Assembly: GCA_030159075.1 (NCBI GenBank)
Contig: BROG01000047.1
Span: 2,012,709 to 2,076,708 of the forward strand
Origin: Atrina japonica
Lineage: Eukaryota > Mollusca > Bivalvia > Pterioida > Pinnidae
DNA length: 64,000 bases
Direction: 5' to 3'
Below the pieces are notes generated by a model. That model saw only the letters and a list, made by a program, of their open reading frames with translations, did no database searches and was not told the DNA's origin. Below, one piece after another: positions 22,546-34,019 of this stretch (its first letter is position 1; the number at the start of each line of letters is the position of its first letter). A program made the position numbers and the translations under genes.

Positions 22546-25500
22546 TATATATTATATATGAGCATGATGTATATACAAGAGCCCCTGCCCTCTTACTTTG
22601 GAAACTTGGGATATATGTATAAATCAGTATAAATTTTTTGAAGATGTTATAATGATATATTTCCCTGTTAAAGTACATGTTTGTACATGTTTATCAATTT
22701 TTTGAAGAGAAATGATACCTTTATAATTATATAATTGTAATTTCATATACATGTACGATTTAAAAATTTGGAAATTATCAATAAACACAAGTATTTATTA
22801 TTGAGAATTACTGTATGTAAATAGTCAATTACTTGATGATTTATTTCCATAGGTTTGTGAGAAACTACAGTACCCTGCCGTACGAGATGCAGCTTTGAAT
22901 GTCCTGGAACACATGCTGTTGAGCTTTCAACATTCTCCTGAACCATTTCACAAAGTAAGACCAATTGATCAATGTATTTAATGTTATTGGCCTGATTGTG
23001 AGGCAAATACACGTACATTTGTATTTACCATTTTATCTATCCTAGGGGTGGGGGTTGGGGTGAAATAAGGCCCCACTCCCAATGCAAAAAGAATTGCATT
23101 TTTTCCCAATATGTTGTTGAAATTTCTTAACTGAAGTATAATGATAATGAATTTGAAGAGATTCTTGTATTTTCAAGCAGTTTTGTATTCTTTTCCTATC
23201 ACTCTCCGTCTGTCGTCAATCCTTAAACAATTCTTGTTATCGCTATTTCTCAGAAAGTCCTGAAGGGATCTTTATGAAATTTGACATAAAGGTTCTCCTT
23301 GAGGTCTAGTTGTGCAGTGTACATTTTCAGGCGGATCGGATTACAAAATGGCTGCCAGGTGGCCACCTTGGATTTTGATAATTAAAGTCTGTTTTTGCTA
23401 TTTCTCACAATATTTTACATATAGGTTCCCCCTGATATCTAGTTGTGCAGTGTACATTTTCAGGTGGATCGGATAACAAAATGGCTGCCAGACGGCCATT
23501 TTGGATTTTAAAAATTAAAGTTTGTTATTGCTATTTCTCAGAATATACTGAAGGGATCTTTACGAAATTTGACATACAGGTTCTCCTTGAAGTTTTGGTC
23601 CTTTTTGGCCCCTTTTAGGGCCCCTATTTGTCCTAACCCGTTTTCATTCGCAAACTTTATGCGGCTTCACATGGGGATGCTATATGCCAAGTTTGGTGAA
23701 AAATTGGCCCACTGGTTCTTGAGAAGATGATTTTTAAATGCAAAAGTTAACAGATGGACGATGACAAATGCCAACCTTTGGTGAATTCGAGAATTATTGA
23801 CTAATCAGTGTTGACCTCCGTTTATATAAATAAAGGTACCAACATCACTTGGGGTCAGTCTGTAAGTTGCGAGTTGAACCAACAGCATAGCAAAAGCAGA
23901 TAATTGAACGGGACAGTAGTAATCTATTTATCACAGATAAACAGTGACTATTGTCTTCTAGTTTTGGAATAGTTTTGTATAAGGCTGAGACACAGTCACA
24001 GAGTGGTGTTGGAGCCCTAGGTCTCAGACTCTAATGCCGAAAACACACACTAGCTGGCAGTGTATCCTAAATACATATACAAGTTCCAAGACTCACTGTA
24101 AATAATTCAATCTCTGTAATTAAACTGTGATTTATTGTGATTCCCTGAAACTCTTATAATAGTTACTATAGGCAAATGACAATTCTTGTTAGAATAGTAT
24201 GTAGTTGTCGTTGTATTTTATCTTTTAAGCACAAGTAGTGTTTGGTTCGTATTTGTATATATTTGTTTATGTTTATACATGTATATATTGCCCGAACCTT
24301 TAGACTCTTAACCAGGATCCAAATCAGACCCATTATAGCCTTAAACCCCTGCTGGGAAACGTTACACATGCATGGGGGCATAACCCATATAACCTTCCAC
24401 AATTGGGCAAACATTCAATGCCAAAAGTCCCAAAAGTGAGGTTTTAGCAAGGGATGTGTATAGGATTATACTATAATCTGGATATAATCTGTATATTAAT
24501 GTTAATTCAAATTTTTCCACTCAAAATGGAACAAATAGCTTTGTTGAGGATACATTTAAAAATGTTTCTTCTTTCTTTTGCCATCAAGCTATGAGGCCAT
24601 TGGCCTCTTGTTATTTTACTCAATACAGGTCATGACCAACATTTTCAAATTTAGAGGTTGACAGGTATGGTTAAGCTACATGTATCTTCGATTATAACAA
24701 TTTATATTTGGTATTGATATAATCTTGTGAGAAAGCACTTTACATATATTTAGGTTTTAGTTCAAATTCATTGTTGAACTACAAAATAAGAGAAAAGAAC
24801 AGTCTGTCATAGATCAAATGAAGAACAGTCGATGGTGGGCGCCAAGATCCCTCTGGGATCTCTTGTTTTGATTTACCAAGGCCCAGGCCCCATTCTTAAG
24901 TGTGGAAAATCACAGAAATACATTGTACTAGTCTAGTAATTAAATATGTCTGTCTGTCCATACATGTATATATGTTTGTATACATGTAATTGTACATTTT
25001 AAACATTCATCAAAATATGAAACAGACGTTTGTTTGTTGTTTTACATCCCGTCAAGAATTTTTCACTTATATTGAGATGTCACCAGCTTTAAAGTGAAGT
25101 GCCACAAGTTTTGACCTGTGCTATGGACCGGTGCCAATGCAGTGTAGGTTCTTTTATGTGTCATGCCTACCTCAATTTAAGTCTCGTCTGAAAGACTTGT
25201 AATTTTCATTTCATGTGCTCAGGTAAGTTACAATCACTATTTACTTACCATTTTAAAAATATTCGGTATGACCCGGTCCGGGAATCAAACGTAGGACCTT
25301 GTGCTTGCAAGTCGAAAGCTCTACCACTACACCATGGCAAGCTGTCCAGTCACTCATAAAATAACATACAATGTATGTCTTACTGTTAAGAAGTGTGTTA
25401 AAATAATTTGTAGTTGAACTATGTCTTTTCCAGTTAATGTAACAATTTGTTAATTTTCCGTATCTTTTATATCTACAATTGTACATGTGCATACATTACA

Positions 25501-28500
25501 TTTTATATATATAGTACAGATTTCTTTTTCTCATTTCAGATTCTTCCACATCTTACAAACTTTATCACAGCCCTTAAGAAAGATGAAACAGACAAAAGTT
25601 ACGAACATTTGAAGAAAGCAGCGGAACTTGTACATTGCTGTATTTTCTTACACGCTGGATATCCGGACCTGTATGATCCGATCCTTGAGGAAATAAAGGT
25701 AGACGTATATGGGATGCTGCACAGTAAACTTTTTACTACACACTTAGCTTATCTCCCTTAATTATACAACACTCCCCAAAATTGACCGACCCCTTCCCCA
25801 GGTCTGGTTGACAAACTTTCTGCTGTAATATTATAGCTACTGTGTTGATATGGATGATATACCAGCATTTTTTCTCCTTGTATAATTGGGGTCAAAATTT
25901 GGCAAAATACCCAGGAAAAAGCCTGTACATTCCTTGCCATCATATTGTTATGATTCAACAGAATTTTCATGTTTATATCGGTCCCCTCATTTTTTAACAC
26001 TACCAAGGTTTTTTTTAAATCAATAAATAAAATTTCATTCTTGTCACCTAAAAATTTTCATATTCCTTTTGAGCTTATGTGTGGGCTAGCATAAATCTCT
26101 GGAAAGTTTTTAATATAGGAGGCATACATTGTATGATTTACAGATGTTTTTTAGCTCCTGGTAACTGGCGACCCTAAGGAACTCTAAAGAACTCTAGCTT
26201 TTGCTATTGGTGATTGTTTCTGTGTAAAAACAGCCGAATCGTAACCTTTAGCACAGGCAATTCAAATGTTACAATTTTTATGGAATTAATGTGTGTAACA
26301 ATAAAATTATAGAGAGTTTTTTATATTTATGATCCACTAGACGTCATGTTGAAACGACAACTTGGCAGTATATCTTGTAAATGACAGATATAAAATGGCA
26401 GACCCTGTATAAAATGACAAATGAATTAATGATATAATTAATTAACGAAACTGAATAAATACAAAGATAGTTTACAAATAATTTGGAACAAGAGTTTGAT
26501 CAAAGCAAAGAAAATACATATGGAAAGTGCTGTCTAGAACTAGCATGATCTGCATCAGTTCTATATTATAAATCTATAAAATTCAAGGTTTTTGTCTATA
26601 AAAGCACATATATATATAGGGTGTGTTTGTATTAAATCTATTGATTCTAACTAAATACAACTTAAAAATATATATATATGGTTCTCTGGAGTTTTTCATT
26701 TAGTATCACCATTATGTGACTAAAAAATCAAATAAGTGACTCATGAAGACCACAATTATCTCTAACATACGAAAGTAAAATATATGGGGTAGGTGATAGG
26801 TAATGGTCAAGTTTATACATGTATTTACATTTGTAATTTTCGTGTCAGAGTAACCCAGGTTGCTATTGTCTTGTTTAGGATTTTCCTGCGCCTTCAACAG
26901 AAAGCATTAAGAGCACACTGACACAGAAGCAGTGGACCTTACAGAAATCTGAGGGTACAAACTATGTTGTAAAAGTAACCCAGAAATCGGACACCGGAAA
27001 AACGGGATTATTTAATCTTGGCAATACTTGTTATATGAACAGCATAATACAAGCATTATACATGTGTGATGAGTAAGTCAAAATTAACACCTTGCACACA
27101 CAAGTCAGGCATTATACATGTGTGATGAGTAAGTCAAAATTAACACCTTACACACACGAGTCAGGCATTATACATGTGTGATGAGTAAGTCAAAATTAAC
27201 ACCTTAAATGTGCAGAAGTCAGGCATTATACATGTGTGATGAGTAAGTCAAAATTAACACCTTGCACACACAAGTCAGGCATTATACATGTGTGATGAGT
27301 AAGTCAAAATTAAACCTTAAATGTGCAGAAGGCAGGTGTTATACATGTGTGATGAGTAAGTCAAAATTAACACCTTGCACACACGAGTCAGGCATTATAC
27401 ATGTGTGATGAGTAAGTCAAAATTAACACCTTGCACACACAAGTCAGGCATTATACATGTGTGATGAGTAAGTCAAAATTAACACCTTGCACACACGAGT
27501 CAGGCATTATACATGTGTGATGAGTAAGTCAAAACACCTTACACACACGAGTCAGGCATTGTACATGTGATGAGTAAGTCAAAATTAACACCTTACACAC
27601 AGGAGTCAGGCAGTATACATGTGTGATGAGTAAGTCAAAATTAACACCTTACACACAGGAGTCAGGCAGTATACATGTGTGATGAGTAAGTCAAAATTAA
27701 CACCTTACACACACGAGTCAGGCATTATACATGTGTGATGAGTAAGTCAAAATTAACACCTTACACACATGAGTCAGGCATTATACATGTGTGATGAGTA
27801 AGTCAAAATTAACACCTTGCACACATGAGTCAGGCATTATACATGTGTGATGAGTAAGTCAAAATTAACACCTAACACACGAGTCAGGCATTATACATGT
27901 GTGATGAATAAGTCAAAATTAACACCTTGCACACACGAGTCAGGCATTATACATGTGTGATGAGTAAGTCAAAATTAACACCTTACACACAGTCAGGATG
28001 TGTGATCAGGCAAAATTAACATTCAGGCATAAATGTGTGATGAATAAGTCATATTAACACCTTGCACACACAAGTCAGGCATTATACATGTGTGATGAGT
28101 AAGTCAAAATTCATACCAACTTACTTGTATAAATCTGGTGTTTTATATTTGTGTTGAGCAACTTAAAATTGACATCACCTGAAATATATAAATCAGGCAT
28201 TATACATACATGTATGTGTGAAGAAAAAGTAAAATTTGATATCACTCATGTATATATATAGTCAAGTCAGATGTTATACCTGTATGATTTGTTTAAGTCA
28301 AAATTAAGATCGCCTTACATTTTCAAGTTAGGTGTTTTAAAACTGTGACAAGAAAGTTAAAATTAAGACCTTATTTGTGCAAGTCAGTGTTATACATGTG
28401 ATGATTTAGCCTGTATTTACAAACATCTACACCTTGCACAAATTAAGGATTATAGATATGTGATGAGGTCATCTGTATCACCTTTATAGCTAAATGTATG

Positions 28501-31500
28501 AGGAAATTTTTTGTTGTTGACACATGTTTAAATTTTGTATATATGTTTGTTAAAGAAAAGAATACATCAAAGTTGGACAACATGTGTTCAATCCCGTTGT
28601 CTTGTTTTATATGACAATAACATAAGTTTAAACTATTAAAACTAACAAGGCGATTACATCTAATTTCTGAGCTGGCCTGGCTCAGTCTGTAGCTCCCTTG
28701 ACTCTTGATCATGAGTTGGAGTCTAGCCGGCAGGTTGGTTTCCTGCCCTTCGGATGAGACAGTAAAATCCGAGATCCCGTGCCACAGTAAGCATCAGTAC
28801 GTTAATGAACCATCACTGCTCAATGGCTGTAAGTGCTGAGCATAGGCCAAAATTTTAAGCTTTTCACCAGCAATTGGTGATGTCTCCATAGGAGTGAAAG
28901 ATTCTTGAGTGGGATGTTAAACAACAACAACAACATCTAATTTCTAAGTCATGTTTCTCCATTGTGTCTTCCTAAGCTTATATTTTCATTTGTATTTTAG
29001 TGTTGTATTAAGCCACACTCAACACATTTTCAGTCATATTTTGGCAGTCATTTTTTTTAGTGGTGGAAGAGAGAATCTGGTGTATATATATGTATACATT
29101 GCAGCGAAGAAGAGACCTCATACCTTCTTCAACTATTGGTATATGTTCTCTTTGTGGCCTACACATATTGAATGCTTACACTGATGCATGTACATGTATG
29201 ATAAAATTAGCTCATGAAATTTGTTAAAACAGAAAATATTTACATACTTATGTTGTTTATACCAACTTATCCTTATCTACAGATTCAGAAGAGGCATTCT
29301 AGGATATCAACCAGCTCTGGAGCAGAAAATGGTGGCCCAATTACAGCTAGTTTTTGCATTTCTAAGTCAAACACAGGTAAAGTAATGTTCAGACTCCATT
29401 ACATTGACATACTCATCAACAAGGGTACAGATTTTTGGGTCAGTTTAGTAACTTTTGTGTCCCATGTTTGGGCATTGTAAGCTTTGGTAAAGATCAAACT
29501 TCAATACATTGATATATACATCAACAAGGGTACAGATTTTTGTGTCCGTTTAGTAACATTTTTGTCCTGTATTTTGGTGATGTAAGCCTTAGTAATGTTC
29601 CATGATAACTAAAGGAAATTTTTATTTTTAAGTCTCGGACTGTTTTCCTCCTCTCCAAAATTTGGGAGTTTTATTAACCTGATATAGAGAGCATTATATC
29701 TTCATTTTTTCTAGAGTGGCGTCTTCAGGGCCATGTGGTTAGAGCATTGTGCCTTAATCCATGAAGTGTCTCACCTCTAGTTATTGTGGGTGCGATTTCG
29801 CCACAAATTTTTCCAGTTTACTTTTGATAGGCCAGTGGTCTCTTCCCGAGTACATTGTTACAGGGTTCTCTCCTCCAACATTAAAAACTGACCATCAGCA
29901 GTGAACACCAAACAAACAAAAAGCTAAAATTGAGTATATATCTGATGTTAATTCTTATGACCTCATGAAGAACGTCATGGGCATACAGTTTTATCTATCG
30001 CCTTTCATCCATCTGTCTACTGGTAGATTTTGGCTTAGCTAGATCAAAATAATATTGATGCTTCTATAAATGAAAGTTTTTCGTGTGCCACATTGCCAGG
30101 GCAGAAATGTAGTAAGGTCCTACAGGAGAAAATACTGATAGACATTTCAGAGTCTGTTCATTCCTGTAACCATTGTCAGAGGATAGGACCAAAACTTACT
30201 TTATAAAATTCACTTTATTCTACAGTGGAACCTGTCTTGAGAGATCTCTCTAAGAAAAAAAAAACACCTGTCTTCTGAAACCATGTTTTGTTAAAAAACA
30301 AACACTTGGCTATAGAATTATTTTTGATTTATCCTCTAATGAGAGACCATCTGTCTTGAGAGACCACATTTCAGTGGCAGACTGGGTGGTCCCTCATTAG
30401 ACATTTGCTTATAATAGAAAGTTTGGTTTACAGTATTTTCAAAGTATTGATAGTGGTCAATGTTCCTCTTTTTCATTCTACAGCGACCAGCATATGCTCC
30501 AATGACATTCAGTAGAATATCGCGTCCGTGCTGGTTCACGGCCGGTCATCAACAGGACTGCTCAGAATACATCAAATATCTTCTAGACCAGTTGCATGAA
30601 CAAGAACTCTCACGACTGAAAAAAGAAATTACTCCAGCTGAAGAGAAGCAGAATGGTCAAGTAGATAATGAGAGGATGTTGGATGAGGATGAAGAAAGTG
30701 CTAGATCTAACGAAAACACACAGCGAGTTCCTTCCATCATAGAGGAATGCTTCGGTGGTCAGATTATGACCACCTACACATGTTTAAACTGTGGGTACCA
30801 TTCAACACGAGAAGAAATGTTTACGGATATACCTCTGGCATTTCCAGAGTATAAATTCACTTCAAATGATTCATCAGTTGAAAGTGGAAGTAAAGTGGAT
30901 GGCGATAAAGCTAAAGAGACAGATTCAGAGGTGGCATCAGAGAGGGTAGAGCCACAGACGGTGGTAGAAAAGGAAGATTCTCAAAAATCTTCAAATGGAG
31001 TTGTTTCTAAGCAACTACATCTAAACGATCTACTTCAATTTTATTTACAAACAGAAAAACTCACAGGAGACAATAAATACTTTTGTGAAAAATGTAACTC
31101 GCTTCAGGACGGAGAAAGAAATATTAAGATAGTGAAGCCTCCGAATCATTTAGTATTTACATTACTTAGGTTTTCCTATGACGTCAAATTGCAATCTCGG
31201 TCCAAAATATTTCGCGAGGTTAAATATCCACGCACCTTGATTCTTCCCGTTGAAACGGAATGCAAGAGAGACAACTTGACCTCCAGACGATCTCTTAAAA
31301 GTGCTGTAACGGGACAGATAGAAAAATGTGGGATAGACGTAAAAACAAAACGGGGTGAAGTCTACAGCTTAAATGCTGTAGTGGTGCATTCTGGGACATC
31401 CTCTGAGTCAGGTCATTACTATACATATGCCCGTCCATCACTTTTCTGTGATCCAGATTCCATCTTCGATAATTTGGAAAACCATTTGGACGAGGATAAT

Positions 31501-33464
31501 ATAGATTTCTTGCAGGATAAGTGGTATCTTTTCAATGACAGCCGAGTCTCGTATGCACATTACAGTTCTTTTTGTAATGTTACTCAGAGGTTTACAAAGG
31601 ACACAGCTTATGTACTATTTTACCGACGAATAGATCACAGTGCTGCTGAAAATCAGAAAATTGACTTAAACAAATCGTTGCATGCAGCAGAGGTGGATCC
31701 ACCTTTGAGAGCAGATCTTCGACAGGCTGTCAGCAAAGATAATACTTTGTATTTACATGTAAGTTCCAGAATAAAATTGAACATTTCTATCTTACTAGCC
31801 AGTTTGCATGGCTGAAAACAAAATTTGAAGTAAGAAGTCAAACTCCTATATGTATAGGAATTCATTAAGTGATACTTCATTTAATGTCCATATGTAGAGA
31901 TATCAACAGGGACAACATTTACGTAATAAACTACAAGAACCTCGATATTTCAAATTTTCAGCTGAATTGTCTTCCTTATGAAGCAGTATATATATTTGTT
32001 TGACTGTTACATTAATATCTATTTTGAAAATAAACCAAGGAGTTATAGTCGATATACATATGTTTAGATGTTTAGAGGGACAAAATTTGTGCGATATAAC
32101 TTAGATGAAAAAAGAATTTGTCTGAGAACTTGAATGCCCCAACTCATGTAGGGTTGTAAAACTTGAAACAACTTGATACAGAAGCGGAAACAAACACATT
32201 TCCCAAGTTATAAAGGAGCATAACTCTAGAACAGACTCACTGCCCAAATTAGAACTCTGTCTTCGTCCTTTGGTTCTTACCACTGTGTACGAGTTTCATA
32301 AAATTTGGATGAGGAAAATTTAAGTTAGAGTGTGGAATTGAAATCATTGCTCATTCTATGATGCATTAAACTTGTAGATCAATTGTAAAAAAAAAAACAA
32401 AAACAAAACTTGAGGTATGCTTACTTAATTAGATGTAAATTATTATGTTAAAAGTCGGCCCCCAATTGCCAGAATATTCTAATAAGGGTAATGTCAGAGT
32501 TTCAAGGATATTGGTTTTTTTAGTCCAAGTTTTTACTGGAAGTATATAAGAGCATTTATTTAGCAGACCTTACCCAGTTCTTGTGCTCTTTGACTAAAGG
32601 TCTACCAAGAAAAAGTGGCACATCCATGTTCTTTTGAAAACCAAATCAATATGGTTTATTTTCCCAAGATGCGGGTATACAGGTAAAACATGTTACCTTG
32701 CTCCGATACCACTTATTACAGCAGCTCTAATATTTTTGTACCAAAATTGGCCTGTCACCCATGTTATGACTATTGTAAACTAATCATAATACACTCAGGC
32801 TGAGCTTGTGTGTAAATTATACAGAAGGTATTACTGTATTAGTGGAAATTTTAGCGAGGCATAGATTTTGCATTTTCCCCTAAAAATATGGTATATAATT
32901 TTTATAGCGAGAATTAATTTTAGCGATTTTATGGTTTAAAAAAGATAAAACTTACCTACTATGAGGAATGAATAGTTAGCAATATTCAGTTTTAGGGATC
33001 TCAGTAACCACTAATAATGCCAAAATTGAATCCTCTCTAAAATTCAATTACTCTGATTATTTTAGTAGGCTACCATCATTTTAGCACCAATTATTAAACA
33101 TAAACGATGTATTTTATTGTGTTCTCCCATTCATGTTTTCATTTCTGTGGACATCGACCTGTCTTCCACTTCGACCTATCTAATACTTAAACCTGGATTT
33201 TTGCCAAAAATCGGCCATTCAACCTATCTCTTGCATCGACCTATAGGACATAAAATACGGTATATAGCAAAGTGTGTGGTCAATACATTTTGTTTCTCAT
33301 TTCAGGAACAGGAGAACTCCGCTAAGAAGAAAGCGAGGAAAAGACCTGTGTCCAGTAGTACAGCCTCTTGGTACAATTACCATAAACCGGATGATAACGG
33401 TGGTCCACCTGGAAGCTGTGGATCAGGAGGTTTTGATGCATCAGGACCACGATTTGTATTTTAG
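20677..33464 (+). CDS. USP38: USP38/USP35-like ubiquitin carboxyl-terminal hydrolase (7 exons, 974 aa)
   Basis: Joined exons: 20677-21618, 22853-22954, 25540-25698, 26879-27072, 29283-29376, 30484-31758, 33306-33464; all GT-AG and in phase. The family cleaves ubiquitin from proteins. Residues 1-400 form the helical N-terminal region, starting MDTILSGVLTSSYP (human MDKILEGLVSSSHP). The USP domain starts at TGLFNLGNTCYMNS, with catalytic Cys452. The zinc-ribbon pairs are TCLNC and FCEKC, the histidine box SESGHYYTYAR has His808, and FNDSRV carries Asp849. The C-terminus GGPPGSCGSGGF...RFVF is a USP38 hallmark. Human USP38 is 1042 aa; the shortfall is mainly in the acidic insert between the two zinc-ribbon halves. 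ATG 20677 has a strong context (A at -3, G at +4); the open frame upstream to 20608 has only a GTG. USP35 is the close alternative name. Confidence 0.92.
22355..22490. repeat. Inverted repeat, ~45-bp arms (foldback/MITE-like), USP38 intron 1
   Basis: The left arm contains tccattcatatcacatttat and attatgaattttccattt; the right arm contains the complements aaatggaaaattttaaaa and atcataaatgtgatatgaat. The loop is around ctgctcgccaaagtctcgc. USP38 intron 1 (21619-22852) otherwise shows no gene; a (TA)n/(CA)n microsatellite follows at about 22510-22560. Confidence 0.75.
22853..22954 (+). CDS. USP38: USP38-like exon 2
   Basis: 34 codons, VCEKLQYPAVRDAAL through LLSFQHSPEPFHK, matching human LLSFQHSPEAFH. 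Acceptor tccatag|gttt, donor cacaaa|gtaaga. Confidence 0.9.
23200..23780 (+). repeat. Dispersed repeat with internal direct copies, USP38 intron 2
   Basis: A segment with tatttctcag, gaagggatctttatgaaatt and ggttctccttgagg occurs at about 23236, partly at 23398 and again at 23530. It is followed by gccaagtttggtgaaaaatt and gttcttgagaagatgat, wording I recall from dispersed repeats of bivalve genomes. There is no coding content. The class was not determined. Confidence 0.5.
25025..25345 (-). repeat. tRNA-derived SINE, family C, USP38 intron 2
   Basis: On the minus strand: ccatggtgtagtggtagagc (A-box), cctacgtttgattcccggac (B-box), a body, and a 3' tail ending gggatgtaaaacaacaaaca. The tail resembles that of family B (gggatgttaaacaacaacaa at 28911-28932), so families B and C share 3' ends behind different heads. 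Confidence 0.75.
25540..25698 (+). CDS. USP38: USP38-like exon 3
   Basis: 53 codons, ILPHLTNFITALKKD through GYPDLYDPILEEIK, matching human GFPDLYEPILEAIK. Acceptor atttcag|attc, donor ataaag|gtagac. Confidence 0.9.
25699..26878 (+). other. USP38 intron 3
   Basis: No repeat array or gene was recognised. It contains short AT-rich stretches and (TA)n runs near 26609 and 26672. Confidence 0.6.
26879..27072 (+). CDS. USP38: USP38-like exon 4 (catalytic Cys box)
   Basis: Encodes DFPAPSTESIKS... and the Cys box TGLFNLGNTCYMNSIIQALY, ending inside the Glu codon after MCD. Acceptor gtttag|gatt, donor gatga|gtaagt. The last ~20 nt of the exon and this donor are the template of the minisatellite that follows. 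Confidence 0.92.
27051..28460 (+). repeat. Minisatellite containing exon-4 tail and donor, ~55-bp unit, ~19 copies
   Basis: The authentic exon end gcattatacatgtgtgatga|gtaagtc is followed by tandem units that repeat it almost exactly, each joined by aaaattaacacctt and a cacacacgagtcag-type linker. The copies are homogeneous from 27051 to about 28110. Older, heavily diverged copies continue to about 28460 (for example ttatacctgtatgatttg and gttatacatgtgatgatt). Nearly every good copy keeps GTAAGT. Reading through the authentic donor meets TAA at once (gat gag taa). Confidence 0.95.
28674..28932 (+). repeat. tRNA-derived SINE, family B, USP38 intron 4
   Basis: The head gctggcctggctcagtctgt is followed by a B-box-like tcatgagttggagtctagcc, then ttggtttcctgcccttcgg, and a 3' tail gagtgggatgttaaacaaca with CAA repeats. 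It is the plus-strand counterpart of 3445-3625. Confidence 0.75.
28995..29135 (-). repeat. tRNA-derived SINE, family A, fragment
   Basis: Contains gccacactcaacacattttc, ttttttagtggtggaagaga and agaagagacctcatacctt, the reverse complement of the family A body. Located in USP38 intron 4. Confidence 0.6.
29283..29376 (+). CDS. USP38: USP38-like exon 5
   Basis: Completes the Glu codon and encodes EFRRGILGYQPALEQ through LVFAFLSQTQ, matching the human FRRQVLSL...FAFLAHTQ segment. Acceptor tctacag|attc, donor acacag|gtaaag. Confidence 0.88.
29713..29915 (+). repeat. tRNA-derived SINE, family A, USP38 intron 5
   Basis: The head cagggccatgtggttagagc is followed by the body landmarks ccagtggtctcttcccgagt, gggttctctcctccaacatt and aaaactgacc. 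Confidence 0.7.
30222..30440. repeat. Dispersed cagtggaacctgt-type repeat, copy 3
   Basis: Starts ctacagtggaacctgtcttg and contains tgtcttgagagaccacattt, then gtggtccctcattaga. It ends about 45 bp upstream of the exon 6 acceptor. Confidence 0.6.
30484..31758 (+). CDS. USP38: USP38-like exon 6 (zinc ribbon and His/Asp boxes)
   Basis: 425 codons from RPAYAPMTFSRIS to DNTLYLH. It carries QQDCSEYIKYLLDQLHE, the two CxxC pairs, LTGDNKYFCEKC, the His box and WYLFNDSRV. Acceptor ttctacag|cgac, donor ttacat|gtaagt. The open frame beyond the donor to 31815 is intronic. Confidence 0.92.
31759..33305 (+). other. USP38 intron 6
   Basis: No array or known element was clearly recognised. The open frame that precedes exon 7 from 33117 is intronic read-through. 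Confidence 0.6.
33306..33464 (+). CDS. USP38: USP38-like exon 7 (stop codon)
   Basis: 52 codons and TAG. It encodes EQENSAKKKARKRPVSS and the glycine-rich GGPPGSCGSGGFDASG tail typical of USP38. Acceptor atttcag|gaac. Confidence 0.9.
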   Translation, partial: EQENSAKKKARKRPVSSSTASWYNYHKPDDNGGPPGSCGSGGFDASGPRFVF

Positions 33465-33933
33465 ATAATTAACAGTGAACTGTTTTGGCATAATCACATC
33501 ATAAATTGTATGCGATGTTTGGTATCATCTTTCAGTTTGTTCTCTATGTAACATCAGTTGCTGAGATAATAACTGAGGACTCCTGGAAATGGACATGTTG
33601 GGGTTAGTCATCAGCATTGTTCTTAGACGTCCTGGTTGAATGATACCTAGAGTCCAAACTGAATATCTTTTATTTAAGATCAGTTTCAAAGCTGAATAAC
33701 TAAATCAGACTTCATTTCTGTGAGAGTTGGTTGCATGTTTAAAATGGATTCCAATAACAATAATCTGGTGCCATTCCTTTGTGAACTAAATATTTACATA
33801 ATCCAGATGTTTTGATCATTGATGGAAACACATTCTTTTATTTGAATGATTGATTAAAGAGACACAAGTTTTATTTGAATGATTGATAAAAAGGACACAC
33901 GTTTTCTATTTATTAGAATTTTGTTTCTGGTAA

Positions 33934-34019
33934 AATAAACAAAGTGATTTGCTATCTATTCTAAGTTAGAATTATTCACTTATCATACATCATAAGAATC
34001 AAGAAAAATATCTAATAAA
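33934..34019 (+). terminator. Candidate USP38 poly(A) signals
   Basis: AATAAA occurs at 33934-33939 and 34014-34019, 470 and 550 nt after the stop codon. The second is followed by a GT-rich stretch (tgttgtattgaagactg, ttttgttctg), the usual context of a cleavage site, so it is the better candidate. Confidence 0.5.
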
